Below, in pieces: positions 1-12,160 of a stretch of DNA of 64,000 nt. The notes under the pieces are model-generated. The model worked only from the letters and a program-made list of their open reading frames with translations, had not been told where the DNA came from and made no database searches. Location of the stretch: positions 7,316,001 to 7,380,000 of the forward strand of contig JAZAYU010000013.1 of the NCBI GenBank assembly GCA_038501625.1, written 5' to 3'. The stretch comes from Corbicula japonica (Eukaryota; Mollusca; Bivalvia; Venerida; Cyrenidae). Position 1 is the first letter of the stretch. Every line of letters begins with the position of its first letter. The position numbers and the translations under genes are program-made.

Positions 1-195
1 ACATCAGTACATGTATCAGCAAGAACAACTTTGATGTCTGATCTGGATCTGATTGGAATCTACACTGTTTGCATATTTGTAAGAAATGGCCTCATGAAGC
101 TTATTATGAACCGTGTAGATCCTGTTAAGACTGCACAGATATGCCTGCTGATCTGGATATACACTGGTCACTCATGTCATGTATTCATGGAAGAA
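1..195. repeat. Degenerate palindromic TTAA-type MITE relic
   Basis: The stretch contains the phrases TGATCTGGAT and CTACACTG(T/G)TTGC in both orientations, as in the intact copies at 26447-26679 and 58617-58848. The termini are not recognisable and the left part may lie outside the window. No coding function; the short open frame here is chance. Confidence 0.4.
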
Positions 196-735
196 AGGGG
201 CAAAAACAACACAGTAATTTTTATATAGGATGATTAATTTTCTTGTGAACTGAGGTCTCACAAGTCAACACATACATATAAACACAATGTTATGTTTTCT
301 TGTTACAAGATACAAAAATACAAATACCAACATATACAGATAGATTTAGTGTGTCTCAATCATACATTCATGCAGCTTTAATAAATGAAAATAAAAAATG
401 CAAACCTTGTCTTCATTTTCTACAGTAACATTCATATTCTGCTCCCTTATGTTCTACCAATTCTGCAGACATTTCAAGTCCGCAGCTTTCACAAGACTGA
501 TGATACACATGGCTGAAAATAAATGTTGTATTTTAATCATAACAAATAACGAAAACCATTTTCACTGTACTTTTTGTTGCTTATGAAGTTGTACATAAAT
601 TGATGTTGCAGGTTAGTTAAATTACAATGTTGTCATAATTCATCTATTTTTATAAATATCACAAAAAAGAGGTATTTCTGGTGTAAGCTTCAAGCCATCT
701 TCAGTTCCTATAGGCTCATACACAATTTATCCCAT
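196..735. other. No gene seen
   Basis: AT-rich non-coding sequence. A 62-codon open frame at 398-586 has no recognisable motif and no convincing splice context. Nothing else could be supported. Confidence 0.6.
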
Positions 736-739
736 TTAA

Positions 740-951
740 CCTTTACCTCCATATGCCTTTATGGCATGGGAAATCAGTGTAGATCTAGATCAGCCGACAC
801 ATCCATACTGCCTGATTAGGATCTAAACCGTTACGGCGTTAGCTTTTTTATTCAAATTTCAATAGGTTATTTCTGACCCCAATGTGACCTGTGCAGATCC
901 AGATCAGATCATGAAAAGGCATGAACATGTGTATAATATTATAGTAAAGGG
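740..951. mobile_element. Palindromic MITE, TTAA target, diverged copy
   Basis: The element is flanked by TTAA at 736-739 and 952-955. Its ends read ACCTTTACCTCC and GTAAAGGG, and the interior keeps the GTGTAGATC/CAGATCAGCC phrases of the better copies at 26447 and 58617. It has accumulated indels. TTAA duplication is typical of piggyBac- and Kolobok-type transposases; no transposase is present. Confidence 0.65.
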
Positions 952-1004
952 TTAATTACTACAAAAAAACACCTGCATTTTGATACTTCATTTTATTCGT
1001 TGGA

Positions 1005-1237
1005 TACACCTTTTAACACATGAGCAACTATTGTAAATCTAGGTGCTGACACATCTCCTTCCTGTTAATTAGAGCTTTAAATGTATCTAATGAACAGAGT
1101 AGATACAGAATGATGAGACCTCAAAATGTCTGATGTGCAAGCTTGTCTGTAGCTACATTTGTGCTATCTCTATCTGATGTGGATTTACACTGGTTACCCA
1201 TGTGGTAAAATGGCGTATAATGGAGTAAAGGGTCAAG
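1005..1237. repeat. Decayed copy of the TTAA palindromic MITE
   Basis: It starts near CCTTTTAACACATG and ends near GGAGTAAAGGGTCAA. The interior has a gap-rich match to the same family, including CTGACACATC and GGATTTACACTGGTTACCC. The terminal TTAA is damaged. Confidence 0.45.
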
Positions 1238-3511
1238 TTATTAACCATGAAAGTTGAAACAGCATTGGATTTTTGAGACACATTTATATGAGATTACCCA
1301 ACTTAAAAAACAAATAAGCAACCCATCGTGTTAGTTCAAGGTGGCCCACAGATGAATATTGTTATATATAATGTTAACAATCAAGTGAATTCAAGTTGAC
1401 CTTGTTACTGGGTCAAAGGTAGTCATATATGCCTGAGGCAGAAGGCCGAGGGTAAATATGACAGCCCGAGGCCCAATAACATGTTCAAATTCATATGAAG
1501 ACTAAACTGGGCCAATACAGGTGTTCTGGACCAATATGAGAATTGCTGGGCCATTATAAAATACTTAAGTATTGATGTGGTGTACCATGTAGTGTCTGCC
1601 AGGAAAATGGCATGTTCAAGTCAGGTGATGACATGCCTCGAGATTTTGCCACACTGCAGTCATGTAAAAGAAAAGGGCAAAGTATGCAATGCCTTTACTG
1701 TATATTAATACAGGGCTCTCACTAGAGAGAGACTTTAAGGAATTAGTCTCATCAAAAGTGACCAGACTTCTCTCTTTGTTGAGCTTTGTTAGAAGTCATT
1801 TTGTATTTACGATATAGGGAAAGAAAGCTGTTGACTGCAAACTTCTCCATTATGCAGTAAATTATGACAAAACTCTCCCTGATCTGCAAGTCTGGTGAGA
1901 GCCCTATTAATAGTCAATTAATAAAATTTAATATACCATTAGCCTTCTTCCACTCCTCTTCCAATTTCATGCTTTTTGAACCAGAGATGGCACATTTCTT
2001 TCATTTGATTTTATCACTGAAATTAACAAAGACAAAATTGCAAGGGTGCAAGTTAGGATTTCTAAAAAACCTGAAATCCTGAAAATTTATTTAGGGTAAA
2101 TGAAGAAAATCAATCATTTTTACACACACAAAAACCTGATTTTCAGGCAAACGCACCCATGAAATAATAACAATTATTTTGATCTTTGCTCAAATTACAA
2201 ATATTCTTTATAATAACTTATTTTATTTTTTAAGTGAGTGATCATAACAATTAGTTTACTCTCATTTTGTACTTTGCTAGAATGGTCTTTCTTCAGATTG
2301 TTTCTATTCTGCATTGAAATACATTCAGTCTGAGGTGTGAGGTGTATCTACAAAAAGTCACCCACAATCTTTTGGACTGTGAAAAATGTTTTTCCTTTAG
2401 TTGCTGTGAAAAAGAGTGCTGTCATTTGTTTTGTAGTTAAAATGCCTGTTCCAACAGCCGTTCAAGAAAATTTCATAAAGTTATATTGATTAACTGTTGA
2501 TTAACTGAATTAAGTATCCATATTTTTTCATCACTGCCAGAGTTATTATGTGTTTCCTTCTTTTGAAAAAATAAAATATAGATCCAGGCATGTCACTTTA
2601 AAATTAACCAGAAAGTATCAGACTGCAAAAAGTCAAAAATATGTTGACTGCTCTTATAAACTGGTCAAATTGGGTTATCACTAAAATTCACAAAGTGGGT
2701 TCCTTTTCAAATAACTACCAGTGAGTAATTTATTTTACATTGCTGATCAGAATTCAAGTCTGGGTAAAAATCATAGAATGAAATAGACATTAAATTAATG
2801 TCTTAAGTAGTTTTGGTTTATTTTACCTAAAAACAATTTGTAATTGAAGGCTAATAAATGAATACTTGTTACATCAAAATTATTGAACTGAAACACTGTG
2901 TAAACCTAGGTTCACTTCAATACTTAATACTGGTGTAACATCTAGAGACAATATATTCATTTTTATGATTTGGCACATGTTTGTAGTGAACAAAATGTAT
3001 ATCTTTGGTTTTCAGTTCATAATTTATACTTTGTTAGGCAATTCTACTATTAACAAGACTTAATTTAACACTATGAAACTAATTTGAGTTATTTATCAAA
3101 TTACAGGAACCTGAATTTCCATCAGAAAATATTCAGATAGGAAAAAATATTACATTTTCCCAATGCAACGGATTTGTACCCCACCCATTAACATGTTAAA
3201 ATAATTTACCAGTTGCAATGTTGACAGCGTTATCACAGCTCAAGCATTACAAAGAAACTAAAATATACTGTTTAAAATAATTACATCTCCTAAACAGTCA
3301 TTCTGGATTTAACTCAAACATTATTTTCTACCTTCACTTTTGTTGTCCACAGTCCACTTCATTGCATGACGTCAAACAGTTCTATACTGCTTCAAATGGT
3401 TCAAATGGTTGATACATGTCTGACCAGAACCAAAAATCATCTAAACCTGTTTATGAATAATTAAATCAATTAATAAATACTTCATTCTTTCTTCCGGGAT
3501 GCAAAATTTAC
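1238..3511. other. No gene seen
   Basis: AT-rich sequence with scattered stops in all frames. Around 1400-1520 there is a diverged dispersed-repeat phrase (GCCTGAGGCAGAAGGCCGAG), but its limits could not be set. The 72-codon open frame at 1864-2082 has no recognisable content. Confidence 0.55.
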
Positions 3512-3661
3512 CTGAAATGCATTTAAGAGATACTATTAAATAAATATTGTGAAGTTCCCATTTCTGTATAAACTTGGTGAATCCCTGAGGTGCTACTCTT
3601 TTTCTTCTTATGGTTTTCCCTCGGTTATTAATTTTGAGAATATCTGTTCTGATTAAATGAC
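3512..3661 (-). CDS. Possible internal host exon, unrecognised
   Basis: On the minus strand a pyrimidine-rich tract ending TTTGTCTCACAG precedes 150 bp open in one frame, followed by a strong donor CAG|GTAAAT. The translation holds a basic stretch (GKTIRRKRVAPQGF) but its last 15 residues look non-coding. With the acceptor used as drawn, the exon starts with two bases completing a codon and ends in phase 1. I recognise no family. The call rests on splice-site quality and the basic segment only; chance is a real alternative. Confidence 0.3.
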
Positions 3662-4189
3662 CTGTGAGACAAATGGAATGGAGTGCAAGACAAAACTGAA
3701 AGTAGGAAAAACTTCTGATAGCGGATTTCATAAGGTCTACATATAACACACAATTATTGAAAACATTAGATTTTCATTTCTTTGAAATTTTATACTTCAG
3801 AAAATCTTGTGTCAACTATGTAGCTGGTTACGGTTTGGAAATGGGTTAGATCTGGATATTTTCTGATGGAAATTCAGGCTCTTATGATCAAATGCATAAA
3901 ATGCATTTATTAATATATCTGTTAAATCAATTCATGTATGAAATTTAAATTACTTTAAACATAATTTTAAATAGATCAAAATGTTATAAAAAAATCATTG
4001 TGAATCAGATGCTTTATGTTTTACTTTAAAGCATTCAAATGGGAATATAATTCTTACACGAGTGACGATATTTTACCAAGTAATTCGTAAATCGTTCAAA
4101 ATCCAACTTTTTTCAATGCAATACATTGAAATAATTTGATTACTTACATCTCTACAAGGTTTCACAATTAATATCCACAATGATTACTG
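3662..4189. other. No gene seen
   Basis: AT-rich sequence, no supported feature. Confidence 0.55.
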
Positions 4190-4640
4190 TAGGGCCCTAA
4201 ATTAAAAAAGTTTCGCTTAGCCCTACGGTCGATTTTGAGACTCCTACTTTCATTTTGGAGAGTGCATTAATTAATTAAATGACGTAACCGTTCAATAAAA
4301 CCCAAAGAGCCAAAATCACGTTTACTGTGGTGTAGTCTTTCGAATCAAGTTTTACAATGATTTTGTAACGTAGGCTACCATTCTAAAACCACCAAATCCA
4401 CCTCCATTTCCATATGGATAATTCTATTTACAAAGAGAACTTCTATTGTCAATATACATTCAAATATAACCTGGGTGTTATAAAAACATTGCATCACGAA
4501 AATAACTCGATAAATACTCACTGTTCATTTGATTACGATGGATTTTTCGTCTTCACCGAACGTTGTCGAATCCAATATGGCGTTCCGCCATCAGGTATTC
4601 ATGCGCGTTCATGACTCAAAATCTTGTCGAACGTTCCACG
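4190..4640. promoter_or_regulatory. CpG-rich patch, possible promoter or first exon, direction unclear
   Basis: Compared with its AT-rich surroundings this stretch is rich in CpG (CGAACGTTGTCGAA, TATGGCGTTCCGCC, CATGCGCG). Two mutually exclusive first-exon readings exist. Plus strand: ATG at 4538, 19 codons, then CAG|GTATTC at 4595. Minus strand: ATG at 4591 in the YY1-like context TGATGGCGGAA, then CG|GTGAAG. Neither links in frame to a recognised exon. Confidence 0.3.
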
Positions 4641-5109
4641 AGTTAAATTTCTTCAAATATTGATTGATTCCATATTTTTTAATATAAATTTTATCGTTTT
4701 GCACAGAATTACAAAATTGACCGCTTTGTAGCATTGACTTACTTTTTGAAACTTGACTTACTTTTTGAAACTAAGAACTATATTCTAGGGTAGCAAGCAT
4801 ACATTCTATGGTAGCATGCAAGTACTGTCGTTACTACATTGAAATAAAGAAGGAGTTAGGACAGTATTGCATGCAACCCTCAAATTGTTAGGTTCATAGT
4901 AAAGCAAAAACGATTGTCGAAAATTGGTTTTCACCGAGTCTGCCGACTCAAAAATTACCATGTACGTGGTAGGACAATTGTGAAAGGTACTGTTGGGCTT
5001 TTTTCTTTGTTTACAAAACAATCCATCACCTGCATGAACTTTTAAACCCAACATTAAACTTCATTTAATGTCGTCCACATATAACTCATCTGTGTTATAC
5101 TTTTCTTGT
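4641..5109. other. No gene seen; short direct duplication
   Basis: The phrase TTGACTTACTTTTTGAAAC is directly repeated around 4733-4771. No coding feature was supported. Confidence 0.55.
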
Positions 5110-5367
5110 TTAATATTTAAGATGTTTTTTTACGAATAAGTTGGATAACTTAATATTGCCTTTTATTTTATTTAACTTATAATTAAATATCCATAGAACA
5201 CTGTTTGAGATATAACTTATAATTAAATATCCATAGAACACTGTTTGAGATATATCTTGTTGCAGTAGTAATTTTTTACTGCAAGTGTATTTTGCATGAA
5301 ATCCGGGCATCGGCGATAACATTAAAGATCGTAAACATATTTGAATATAGCAAAAATGATTGAACAT
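5110..5367 (-). pseudogene. LINE reverse-transcriptase C-terminal relic
   Basis: The minus-strand translation contains LLLQQDISQTVFYGYLI and later YKLNKIKGNIKLSNLFVK. These align with LLQQGISQPVFYGDLI and YKLKKIKGSVNFSRLFVK in the better copy at 12163-12762, so both belong to the same LINE family. Between the two blocks a 39-bp segment is directly duplicated (about 5175-5213 and 5214-5252), which disrupts the alignment. The fragment has no start, no catalytic RT motifs and frame damage at its N-terminal side. It is a dead fragment. Confidence 0.55.
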
Positions 5368-5525
5368 ATTACGCGTGTCACCAGCGAGAGTTACGCATCA
5401 TATCTCTAGTTTTCAATGCATGCATTCTTGCTTCGTAAAGATAAGGGGAGAAAAATGCGACAAGTTACCGGAACAGTATCGCACGCTCAAAATATGTAGA
5501 ACTTAGACCCGGTGTCGCGTAATTT

Positions 5526-5557
5526 TCACACGCGTGGTAATATTACCACGCGTGTGA
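5526..5557. repeat. Perfect 32-bp palindrome
   Basis: The left half TCACACGCGTGGTAAT is followed immediately by its exact reverse complement. It sits at the left edge of the satellite at 5560-8640 and shares its CACACG vocabulary. It could extrude as a cruciform or bind a dimeric protein; its function is unknown. Confidence 0.9.
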
Positions 5558-5559
5558 TT

Positions 5560-8500
5560 ATTACGCGGGTGCCGTAATATTCACACGGTTGACATACCGC
5601 GTGAGAATCACACTTGTGCATTCTGTTTTGTATCAAAATTCAACATGTTGGTGTCAAATTAAAGCTTAAACATGTCCGCTTTTAATGATATAAGTGCCAT
5701 TTAGATTGCAAGTGCGTAGCTATTCTTTTATTTAGTTGAAAAACTGCCAAAAATAAGAAAAATATATTTTTTCATACGGTTTAAATACGGCGTGAGAATC
5801 ACACTGTTGCATAAAGTTTGTTGTTAAACATCGATTAGTTGATGTCAAAATGAAGCTTGAACAAGCCTGCTTTCAATCATACATGCACTTTTTACATTGC
5901 AGGTGCGTAGCTATTCCTATTTTGTTAAAAATCCTGCCTAAATAAGGAAAATACGTACATCCGTTAAATGGGAATCAAATGCAATAGCAGAACTGGTAGC
6001 AATAATAACTTTATCGAATTTCAGTCATCTTTTCTTATTTGTTTACAGGATTTAATCATATATGGACAATACAAGTGTGGGAAAGAAACCTATATTAATT
6101 AAGTAATAGCTTTATTTCTCTGGGCCGTAATTTTCGCACGATTGACATACCGCGTGAGAATCACAATTGTGCATTCAGTTTTGTATCAAAATTCAATATG
6201 TTGGTAACAAATTGAAGCTTTAACAAGTCCACTTTGTATTATATAAGTTCTCATTATATTGCAAGTGCGTAGCTATTCTTTTATGTAGTTGAAAAACTGC
6301 CAAAACAAGGAAAATATAGTATATTCATAGGGGTTTTATACGGCGTGAGAATCACACTGTTGCATTAAGTTTGTTGTTAAACATCGACTGGTTGATGTCG
6401 GAATGAAGCTTTTACAAGCCCGCTATCAATCATACATGCACTTTTTACATTTCACGTGCGTAGCTTTTTCTATTTCGTAAAAAAAACTGCCTAATAACTT
6501 TATTTCTCTGGGCCGTAATATTCACACGCTTTGCATACCCCGTGAGAATCACACTTGTATTATTCAGTTTCGTATCAAAATTCGATATGTTGATTTCAAA
6601 TTGAAGCTTAATCATGTTTTATTATATTCATATTATTATATACGTGTTCATTATATAGCAAGTGCGTAGCTATTTTTTTATGTAGTTAAAAAAACAGCCA
6701 AAACAAGGAAAACATAGTACAGGTATATTCATAGGGGTTTTATACGGCGTGAGAATCACACTGTTGCATTAAGTTTGTTGTTAAACATCGATTGGTTGAT
6801 GTCAAAATGAAGCTGTTACAAGCTCGCTATCAACCATACATGCACTTTTTACATTGCAGGTGCGTAGCTATTTCTATTTCGTAAAAAAACTGCCTAATAA
6901 CTTTATTTCTCTGGGCCGCAATATTCACACGCTTTACATACCCCGTGAGAATCACACTAGTGCATTTAGTTTCGCATCAAAATTCGATATGTTGATGTCA
7001 AATTGAAGCTTACACATGTCCGCTTTGTATAATATAAGTGCTCATTATATTACAAGTGCGTAGCACTTCTTTTATTTTGTTGAAAAACTGCCAAAACAAG
7101 GAAAATATATACTGAAAGGATAAAGAAACGCAGGGTAACATTTGTTCCGATATATTAAGAACGCGTTCTCCAAATAAAGTGAAACTTTGTGTATTGAGTT
7201 ATTAGGTCATGATACACCTTAACATGTGTCGAAAGTGAATAAAACTTGTCTCCACTGCCTCAGTGTAAACCGTCGTGGAGCATGAGCTTTCGAACCTGCC
7301 TATCCAATTGTTACCCTGCGTTTCTTTATCCTTTCAGTATAGTATATTCATAGGGGTTTTATACGGCGTGAGAATTACACTGTTGCATTAAGTTTGTTGT
7401 TAAACATAGATTGGTTGATGTCAAAATAAAGCTTGAACAAGCCCGCTTTCAGCCATACATACACTTTTACATTGCAGGTGTGTATCTTTTTCTATTTTGT
7501 TAAAAAAACTGCTTTATAACTTTATTTCTCTGGGCCGTAATATTCGCACGCTTTACATACCCGTGAGAATCACACTAGTATTATTCAGTTTCGTATCAAA
7601 ATTCGATATGTTGATTTCAAATTGAAGCTTAAACATGTCCGCTTTTTATTATATAAGTGCTCATTATATTTCAAGTGCGTAGCTTTTCTTTTATTTTGTT
7701 GAAAAAATGCCAAAACAGGGAAAATATAGTATATTCATAGTGGTTTTATACGGCGTGAGAATCACATTGTTGCATTAAGTTTTTTGTTAAACATCCATTA
7801 GTTTGTGTCAAAATGGAGCTTTAACAAGCCCTCTAGTAACCAAACTTGCACTTTTTACATTGCAGGTACGTAGCTTTTTCTATCTTGTTAAAAAACTGCC
7901 TTATAACTTTATTTTCCCGTGCCGTGATATTCACACGGTTTACATATCGCATGAGAATCACACAAGTGCATTCAGTTTTGTACCATATTTCGATATGCTG
8001 TTGTAAAATTGAAACTTAAACATGTCCATTTTAGTTATGTAAGTGCTTTTTACATTGCAAGTGCGTAGCTATTCTTTTATTTAGTTGAAAAACTGCAAAA
8101 AGTAAGGAAAACACAGTATGGTTTTTATTTATACGGCGTGAGAATCACACTGGTGCTTTAAATTTGTTGTTAAACATCGATTTGTTGGTGTCAAATTGAA
8201 GCTTCAACATGCCCGTTTTAACATTGCATGTGCGTAGCTATTTTTTATTGTTCAAAAACTGCATAAATAAGGAAAATACGTGCATTTGTTACAGTGAGTA
8301 ATTGTATTACTACAGAAATGTTAGCAATGGTCGCTTGATTGAATAACAATTATCTTTTATTATTTGTAAATAAGATTAAAACAAAACTGGAACAAACAAA
8401 AATGTAGAAGAGGCCTGTATTGATGAGTGATAACTTTATTTCCTCGCGCTATAATAATCACACGGTTTACATATTGCGTGAGAATCACATTAGTGCATTC

Positions 8501-8640
8501 AGTTTCTTACCAAAATTCAGTATGTTGGTGTCAAATTGAAGCATAAACATGTCCGCTTTTAATTATATAAGTGCTATTTAAATTAGTTGTAAGTGCATAG
8601 CAAATCATTTATTCAGTTGTAAACAGCCAAAATTTGCAGG
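5560..8640. repeat. Two-type (A/B) tandem satellite, about 13 monomers of roughly 195 bp
   Basis: Monomers share GCGTGAGAATCACAC, TGATGTCAAA, GAAGCTT, TACATTGCA(A/G)GTGCGTAGCT and a GAAAAACTGCC-like end. Two types alternate. Type A opens with a GGGCCGTAATATTCACACG-like sequence and a CATACC(G/C)CGTG core; type B opens with TTTTATACGGCGTG. Cores start near 5593, 5787, 6148, 6340, 6533, 6743, 6935, 7361, 7555, 7750, 7943, 8132 and 8470, giving a dimer of about 390 bp. Divergence between copies is substantial, so the array is older than the 400-bp satellite downstream. One MITE interrupts it at 7110-7339. Confidence 0.85.
7110..7339. mobile_element. TA-target MITE with perfect 31-bp terminal inverted repeats
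   Basis: The 230-bp element begins TACTGAAAGGATAAAGAAAC, and its last 31 bases (7309-7339) are the exact reverse complement of its first 31 (7110-7140). It interrupts a type-A satellite monomer. Uninterrupted monomers read GGAAAATATAGTATATTC at this point, so the sequence on both sides allows a TA duplication. No coding capacity. TA duplication and short identical TIRs fit a Tc1/mariner-type non-autonomous element (established family property); the source transposase is not in the window. Confidence 0.9.
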
Positions 8641-9045
8641 ATTCAGCATATAAAATTCAAAATTTACACGGGAGCGTCCCCCCCCCCACCGCGGACACCA
8701 TAGATTAGTTAGGCCTCTTACAAATTCATTTGTATGGATATGTCCCTATTGTATGTTTCCGACGGAGTGACGTTCTAGCTCAGTTACAAGTTAACGCTGT
8801 TAAAAATTATGGGTCTCTATGTTGAACCCCCTTTCCGAAATCCTGGATCCACCCCAGATATCATTATACCTATATTTTATGTTTGTCATTATTCATCTTA
8901 GGTACGTCAAAACGGCTTATGTCTGTTTTTTGCATTTTTTTTATAATTTATACCAGTGCATGAAATTATGTCGGTATCGGTGTTAAACAACTGTGAGCTA
9001 AAGTATCCGTCTGAAACGGAACAACAAGCGTTTAGACGATTATGA
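8641..9045. other. No gene; fragment of a dispersed repeat
   Basis: The poly-C phrase near 8674 and CCGAAATCCTGGATCCACCCC near 8835 resemble the inverse of the dispersed repeat at 25910-26070 and 27280-27410. No coding region before the LINE. Confidence 0.45.
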
Positions 9046-9135
9046 CGTCATAGCTGTCAACAGAACGCAGATGACCTCTTCCAGCTGGACATAGATGTTG
9101 ATTTGGAGGCGCTTGGTCTCAAAGAGCTCAAATAG
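9046..9135 (+). pseudogene. Remnant end of LINE ORF1, same frame as ORF2
   Basis: After an in-frame TGA at 9043, about 29 codons read through an acidic tail (LFQLDIDVDLEALGLKELK) to TAG at 9133-9135. ORF2 continues in the same frame directly after this stop. No ATG occurs in frame between the stop and the endonuclease domain. The stop may be the natural ORF1 terminator, with ORF2 made by readthrough or re-initiation, or a mutation within one long ORF. Confidence 0.4.
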
Positions 9136-12100
9136 GAAGCTGAGGAGAATGAGACTTTGCAAGAACCTTTAGACTGTTCGTTTTCATTCTGTCATTCATC
9201 TTGTGTAAATTCGTTTTCATTGGATGATGAACCTTTTGTTGATGATTCATTGTCTTTATTGTTGGATAGTAATTCTTCTAGTCATATTAACACTTTGTAT
9301 ACAGATCACAGTTATCATGTTGATAGCTCAAATTTACTTTTAAAATTAGCATATGTTAATGTTTGTGGAATTACCTCAAAGTTAAGTAACCCAGATTTTA
9401 TTTCTTTTATTCAGAACTATGATATTGTACATTTTTCTGAAACAAAGTTAGATTGCTTTGATGATGTTATTGTAGATGGGTATGCTTTTATGGGTAAAAA
9501 TCGTGATGTTTTCAAGAATAGGTCAGGTGGTGTAGGTATACTAATTAAGAATAATTTACTTGATACCATTCATGTTTTAGACAACAGCTGCGAAAATTGT
9601 TTTTGGTACAAATTAAAAAACTCGAACTATATTTTTGCAGTAATATATATACCTCCTGAAAGTTCGAGATATGGCAATCTAGAGATCTTTGACAAGATAG
9701 AAAATGATATTTTAGATATTAATTCACAATTTGATAATGCATCTTTTGCCATTTTTGGTGATTTCAATGCAAAAACTGGTAAATTGCCTGACTACATTGT
9801 TTTTGATGAATTTGTAGCCGAATGGAATTTTGACGCCATTACTGTTGAGGATATGTCGCTAGGTAATTTGGTTAATCTTGGTTTACCGTTAGCACGATTT
9901 TCTCAAGATAGCAATAATGTGAATAATTATGGTCATAGACTGTTAGAATTATGCAAATCGACAGGGATACTTATAGCTAATGGTAGATGTGGCAAAGATA
10001 TTTATATTGGGAAAAATACATGTAAAGATATAAGCTTATTAGATTATTTACTGTTGTCACAACATAGTTTTTCAAATATTAAGTGTTTTGAAGTTCATGA
10101 CTTTGATCCTATATTGTCTGATATGCACAGTTGCTTAACTGCTGATTTTTCCATAAAGGATCCTACTGACAATGAGTTTCATGGTAGAAATGTTAATAAT
10201 GTTGATTTGGATAGTGGTATTATTGAAAACAACTATAAAAAGCCTATCTGGGATAGCTCTGTTAAGCAGCAGTTCATGGATAACTTGGATCAAGTTGTTA
10301 TTGAAGAGCTCAATACTGAGTTTGCTAGAATACATAATGATAAAAACTATGATATTGCTAGTATTAATGATGTTACTAGAAAGGTGTCTGATATTTTGAT
10401 CAATGCCGCAGACAAATGTCAATTAATAAGTGATGTAAATAACAAACCACCTAAGAATGGCTGTAATAGTAACAAGAATGATGGTTCCTCAAAATCAAAA
10501 TCGGAACTTCGTAAAAACAGAAAATGGTTTGATGGTGACTGCTTAAATGCAAGAAAAAAGTATTTGTCAAGTAAAAAATATCATAGAAGGGTTAAAACTC
10601 AGGATAGTTATATCAATATGGTGTCAGATAGTAAAGCATATAAAAAGATTATTAACAAGAAACTTGGATTATATCAAAAAGATGTTAATAAGAAACTATC
10701 TAATCTGAGGTCTTCTGATCCTAAAGCATTTTGGGGGTTATTAAATAAGTATAGCAATGAGGGTAAAGATACTTTTTGTAAAATTTCTAAGGAAACTTTT
10801 TTTGAACATTTTGTCAAGTTAAATGAAGCTGGAACTGATGTAGATGATAACATTCAAGACAATATTGATTTCGAACATTTGAGTAACAATAATTCTTTTC
10901 TAAATGCTGATATAACTATTGGTGAAGTACAGAAAATCGTAAAAAAGCTAAAAAACAATAAGAGTCCTTCTTTGTTTGACAATATATTGAATGAATATCT
11001 AAAAAATGCTAATGAATCTTTTCTGCAATTAGTTTGTAAATTATTTAATATAATTCTTGATTCAGGTATATTTCCTGATGTGTGGAGTCAGGGCATCATC
11101 TTTCCAATTTATAAGAATAAAGGAGACAAAGGTGACCCAAATAATTATAGGGGTATAACTATTCTCAGCTGTATGGGTAAATTATTTACAAACATTCTGA
11201 ATGAACGTTTAAATACTTACTTAGAAAATTGTAACTTATTAAATGAAGAACAAGCTGGTTTCCGAAAAAACTATGGAACTATAGATCATGTTTTTTTCTC
11301 TAAAGTTGCTAATTGACTTTTACTTAAAATCAAAGAAAAAACTTTTCTGTGCTTTTGTAGACTATAGAAAGGCATTAGACTCTGTTAACCGATTGCATTT
11401 ATGGCGTAAATTACTGTCACATAATATTGATGGTAAGTGTTTAAAAGTCATACACAATATGTACGATAAGGCAAAATCTTGTGTTAAAGTAAATAATGTT
11501 TTAACTGATTTTTTCAGTAGTTACACTGGAGTTCGCCAGGGTGAAAACTTATCACCGATACTTTTCTCTATCTACCTTAATGATCTTACTGAGTTTATGT
11601 CATCCAAAATGGAAGGTTTGACTACTCTGTCTAGCACTATAAATAATTGTCTTAGTGATGATACCCTAGATGTTTATTTAAAGTTATATCTTTTATTGTA
11701 TGCAGATGATACAATATTGTTAGCTGAAAGTAGACTAGACTTACAAAATGGTTTACATGCAATGAGTGACTATTGTAAAATTTGGGACCTTCAAGTAAAT
11801 GAGGATAAAACAAAAATTTTAATTTTTAGTTCACATAAATTTAACAAAAATAATGTGAATTTTTCCTACAACGGCAGAGAGTTAGAAATTGTTGAAGATT
11901 TTTCATACCTAGGAGTGCTCTTTAACTTTAATGGTAAATTTTATAAAGCAAAAAAAAGAATAATAGAACAAGCTAGAAAGGCTATGTTTTCGGTTGTTAA
12001 GAAATCTAGAAAATTAAACTTACCAGTTTCTATACAGTTACACTTGTTTAACAGTATGGTTGTACCTATTCTGTTATATGGTTGCGAGGTTTGGGGTATT

Positions 12101-12158
12101 GAAAATTTACAGATTCTTGAACAATTTCAATTACGTTTTTGTAAATTGATTCTAAAGA
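9136..12158 (+). pseudogene. LINE ORF2: endonuclease plus reverse transcriptase, frameshifted
   Basis: The protein would nick target DNA and reverse-transcribe the element RNA at the nick. Endonuclease motifs in order: LAYVNVCGI, HFSETKLD, GGVGILIKN, AIFGDFNAKTG, SLLDYLLLS and SDMHSCL (catalytic-type H near the end). RT motifs: GIIFPIYKNKGD...NNYRGITILS, EEQAGFRKNYGT, FCAFVDYRKALDSVNR, GVRQGENLSPILFS and the active-site YADD near 11700, then VNEDKTKIL and FSYLGVLF. The frame changes inside a run of seven T at about 11290-11297: the upstream frame stops at 11316 and the downstream frame carries RT motif A onward. A single extra base explains it; decay or a consensus error are both possible. 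The C-terminal part resumes at 13287 after the inserted LINE fragment. Confidence 0.85.
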
Positions 12159-12160
12159 AC

